From assembly GCA_005776585.1 (NCBI GenBank), contig SXOX01000103.1, positions 1 to 64,000 on the forward strand: DNA of 64,000 nt, written 5' to 3'. A program made the position numbers and the translations under genes. Below the pieces are notes generated by a model. It did no database searches, was not told where the DNA came from, and worked only from the letters and a program-made list of their open reading frames with translations. This document shows, in pieces, positions 61,784 to 64,000 of this stretch; positions within the stretch are counted from its first letter, which is position 1, and each line of letters opens with the position of its first letter. This DNA is from Pseudomonadota bacterium. Lineage in GTDB: Bacteria > Myxococcota_A > UBA9042 > GCA-2863065.

Positions 61784-62536
61784 ATGCCCAGCCCGAACTA
61801 CTCCTATCTCTCCAACGGTGAGCTCGACGAGGGCCTGCGCGCGGGCCTCTCGCCCGAGCGTCGCGCGGCCGTCCAGAACACCGTGGCGTGGACCCTCTAC
61901 GCGGCCGACGTGCTCGGCGTGGCCTCGGCCCTCGCATCGCTGCCTCCCGAGCTCAAGCTCCGGCCTCTGGCCGACCTGATGGGGGAGGCCGACGGTGACC
62001 ACGACGACCAGGCCGAGGCCGGCACGTACCTGTGCCAGGCCGTCCTGCTCGACCGAAAGAGCGCTCCGGCGCAGCGCGACACGGCGCGTCTGGCCCTGCG
62101 CGAGCTCCTGCCGGCCGCGCGCGAGCGGGGAGCGACCTATGCCGCGGAGGTCCAGCGCGTTCGCACCATCCGGCCGCTCGTCGAGCAGCACGCGGCGGCG
62201 CTCGCCGAGCTCCCTCTGCCCGGCGGTCGGTCCCTGCTCAATCTCCTGACTGAGCACATCGAGGCCGGGCTGCGGCTCGGCGACCTCGTGGCCCAGCGCG
62301 GCGACATCGTCGCGGGCGTCACCAACGCGCAGGTCGGCGACGCCGTCGCGCTGCGTGGCCGGGCGCTCACGTTGCTGCGCAAGTTCCGGCACGTCCTGAA
62401 CGAGGAGGCGGCGACCAAGCCGGCGGTCGCAGAAGCCGAGGGGAGCTTCTTCGGCAGCCTCGACCAACTCGCGCAGCTCGCCTTCGCACGTCGGGCCAGC
62501 AAGAACCCGCGCCAGGGCTCGGACACTGCGGCGTAA
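61784..62536 (+). CDS. Uncharacterised helical protein, 250 aa
   Basis: A 250-residue, mostly helical, soluble protein (NTVAWTLYAADVLGVASALASL; TARLALRELLPAARERGATYAAEV; ALRGRALTLLRKFRHVL). It resembles nothing I can name. An AAGGGA site precedes the ATG. Its stop codon lies inside the first unit of the 43-bp tandem array that follows. Confidence 0.6.
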   Translation: MPSPNYSYLSNGELDEGLRAGLSPERRAAVQNTVAWTLYAADVLGVASALASLPPELKLRPLADLMGEADGDHDDQAEAGTYLCQAVLLDRKSAPAQRDTARLALRELLPAARERGATYAAEVQRVRTIRPLVEQHAAALAELPLPGGRSLLNLLTEHIEAGLRLGDLVAQRGDIVAGVTNAQVGDAVALRGRALTLLRKFRHVLNEEAATKPAVAEAEGSFFGSLDQLAQLAFARRASKNPRQGSDTAA

Positions 62537-62716
62537 CCCCAGGGGTTCGGCGATCCGAGGTCGGAGTCGCTTCTGGAACCCCGGGGGGTTCGGCGATCCG
62601 AGGTCCGGGTCGCTTCTGGAACCCCCGGGGGTTCGGGGATCCGAGGTCCGAGTCGCTTCGGGAACCCCGGGGGGGTCGGGGATCCGAGGTCGGGGTCGCT
62701 TCGAGAACCCCTGGAG
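62535..62716. repeat. 43-bp tandem repeat array (4 units plus a partial)
   Basis: Units at 62535-62576 (42 bp), 62577-62619, 62620-62662 and 62663-62705, each starting AACCCC then a G-run GGGGTTCGG and continuing GATCCGAGGTC and GTCGCTTC; a partial copy follows to about 62716. Each junction GAACCCC/GGGGTTC can form a hairpin. The first unit overlaps the stop codon of the gene at 61784-62536, so transcripts of that gene run into the array. The unit is not a multiple of three, so it is not coding. Confidence 0.9.
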
Positions 62717-62863
62717 GTCCCGCGCGATGACCGCCGAACCCATCCAGCATCTTTCCCCGACGCCGCGACCCGTCGGGCGTCTCGCGCCAAGAATATGGGG
62801 AGACGCTTCCGGCCGCCCTCCGCGCCGCCCCTGTCGTTCGCCGACAGGAAGGCCGGATGCTTG

Positions 62864-62896
62864 TCCGCCTCATTTCCGCCTCATTTCCGCCTCATT
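62864..62896. repeat. 11-bp tandem repeat x 3
   Basis: TCCGCCTCATT occurs three times in a row without a mismatch (62864-62874, 62875-62885, 62886-62896). It lies in the non-coding stretch 62717-62914 between the 43-bp array and the convergent gene. No other feature is seen in that stretch. Confidence 0.85.
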
Positions 62897-62914
62897 CTCG
62901 CCTGTGTCGTCGCC

Positions 62915-64000
62915 CTATTCTCCACCGCGCCTCCAGCTCGAGCCACGGCCGTGCCCGGACTGCTCGATCAGCCCGCGCTGCTTCAGATAGAGCAGCTCCT
63001 CACGGATCCGTCGATCGGAGGGCGCCCCTGCGAGCGCCGCGATGATCTCGCGCAACGCCATCGCAGGCTTCTGCTCGAGGACGTGCAGGATCGCCTGCTG
63101 GCGCTCCGTAAGCGTTGCGTCCGCTGCGCCTATGGTGGCCGGCCGTGTTCCTGCGCTGGCTACGACGTCCGCCTTGAACGTTACGATCACAGCTCCGTCA
63201 GCGTCTACGAACGTGGGCTCGGGAATGCCGTACGTACGGCAAGACTCGATTACGCGGTTCGTGCCTCGCCCCCAGGCCTCAATCGCGCCGGTCCGGTGAA
63301 ACGCGTCTGCGATGAGCGGGTTCCGCCGCACGGACAGGTGCTCACGGGAGAGCAACTCGGCGCGCACGCCCGTCGGGAAGTCGCCGATACTCCGCACCTC
63401 GATGCGGTCGTCAAAGACGGCGATCGCGACGTACGAGCTCGGGTTGCTCACGTCGCGATGGATGACGGCATTGATGACGATCTCGCGCAGCGCCTCCGCG
63501 GGCACGGGCAGGCGGTCCTCGCGGTTGATGGCGCCCGGCGGGAAACGCGCAGACAACGGCAGCGTGCGGTCGAGCCACGCGATCGCCTCGCGGACCATTG
63601 CGAAGGCGTGCAGGTATTCTTGCTTGTTGTCGATGATGTTGCCGGTGATCTTCGTCCCGCGGAAGCGACCGAGCTTCAGCTGCGCCTGGGGGTAGCGCGG
63701 CATGAACTTCGTGCCGTAGAGGACCTGTGCGGCGTTGGTGACCAGGCCGTCCACGCGCAGACCGAGGCGATCGAGGATGTCGCCCACTTCCATCCTGGTG
63801 CCGGCACTGAGTCGACGCTGCTCGATAGCGGTGGCCCGAGTACGAAGGATTTCCTCGTGGTCGAGATCCTCGATGTGCAAGCCTTCAGCGGGCTGGTTCT
63901 CCCATCAGTGGCGGCTGTGGTTCCGATCGAGAAGAAGCCGCGCATACTCCTCTTGAGCCATCGACGTGGTCGTGGGGCCGACGCGCTTGTAGGGCCTTCC
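62915..64000 (-). pseudogene. AlbA/RecG-like ATP-binding DNA-binding protein gene with in-frame stop; runs off window
   Basis: The minus frame from the window edge reads GRPYKRVGPTTTSMAQEEYARLLLDR, then NHSRH, then a TGA at 63905-63907, then WENQPAEG and continues without break to 62915. The residues on both sides of the TGA belong to the AlbA_2/Schlafen-type putative DNA-binding family, and the stop falls exactly where the family has a residue before WENQPAEG. Downstream come the HATPase-like helicase-associated part (LREIVINAVIHRDVSNPSSYVAIAVFDD, then FHRTGAIEAWGRGTNRVIE) and a winged-helix end (LTERQQAILHVLEQKPAMALREIIAAL). A TTG at 63880 could restart. Reading error, nonsense mutation or recoding are all possible. 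Confidence 0.75.

Noticed and set aside
62535-62716. CRISPR array
   Set aside because: Units are contiguous with no unique spacers and no cas genes are nearby, so this is a plain tandem repeat.
1-64000. rRNA, tRNA, insertion sequences, phage or plasmid genes
   Set aside because: No rRNA or tRNA-like sequence, transposase, integrase, terminase, capsid, replication or partition gene was seen on reading both strands; a tRNA search program would be needed to exclude one fully.

Overview
The window looks like a chromosomal segment of a very GC-rich, Gram-negative, predatory/social-type bacterium, most likely a member of the Myxococcota or a close relative. The evidence is the strong GC3 bias, at least eleven predicted lipoproteins, MopE-type metal-binding repeats, a roughly 27-copy thrombospondin type-3 repeat protein, Dictyostelium-type CTDC cysteine repeats, FG-GAP and IgGFc-binding-like surface proteins, several B12-binding radical SAM enzymes and an RND efflux system. 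No rRNA, tRNA, CRISPR array, insertion sequence or prophage was recognised.

Layout. 1-2.2 kb: 5' end of a glycogen synthase gene, a small unknown protein, a DegT-type sugar aminotransferase and a 2Fe-2S ferredoxin. 2.4-6.6 kb: a coupled CBS protein / radical SAM / radical SAM operon. 6.6-17.2 kb: four large exported lipoproteins in divergent and convergent pairs (YVTN propeller plus di-haem cytochrome; IgGFc-binding-like plus c-type haem site; MopE-type; ASH-type Ig repeats). 17.2-17.8 kb: a DUF4160/DUF2442 pair. 17.8-35.2 kb: a long minus-strand run with a tandemly duplicated two-gene cassette (CTDC/MopE/TSP3 lipoprotein followed by a glycine-rich secreted protein with PPC-like C-terminal domains), a B12-radical SAM enzyme and an FG-GAP lipoprotein. 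35.2-36.8 kb: VapBC module 1 and a decayed nucleotidyltransferase. 36.8-41.0 kb: the giant TSP3 lipoprotein. 41.0-43.3 kb: a radical SAM protein divergent from VapBC module 2. 43.3-45.3 kb: a TPR-like membrane-anchored protein and a protein with two Sm/Hfq-like segments. 45.3-51.7 kb: TetR regulator, membrane-fusion adaptor, and one ORF that encodes both the RND pump and its TolC-like outer-membrane channel. 51.7-52.4 kb: VapBC module 3. 52.5-57.5 kb: outer-membrane barrel, small lipoprotein, methyltransferase, class III aminotransferase and an internally deleted GH92 lipoprotein. 57.5-61.6 kb: a less GC-rich run of five unrecognised genes, partly overlapping and rich in cysteine, preceded by a 16-bp tandem repeat. 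61.8-64.0 kb: an unknown helical protein, a 43-bp tandem repeat array, and an AlbA/RecG-like ATP-binding protein gene with an in-frame stop that runs off the window.

Working together. The dominant theme is the cell envelope. Many lipoproteins share one build: lipobox, a long Asp/Ala/Pro/Thr-rich tether, then Ca2+- or metal-binding and cysteine-rich repeats. The duplicated lipoprotein/glycine-rich cassette is translationally coupled and is the best candidate for an undescribed surface or matrix system. The TetR-adaptor-RND::TolC operon is a complete tripartite pump packed into two structural genes, with a near-perfect palindrome over the tetR ribosome-binding site. The unknown operon at 57.8-61.6 kb is a second candidate for an undescribed system.
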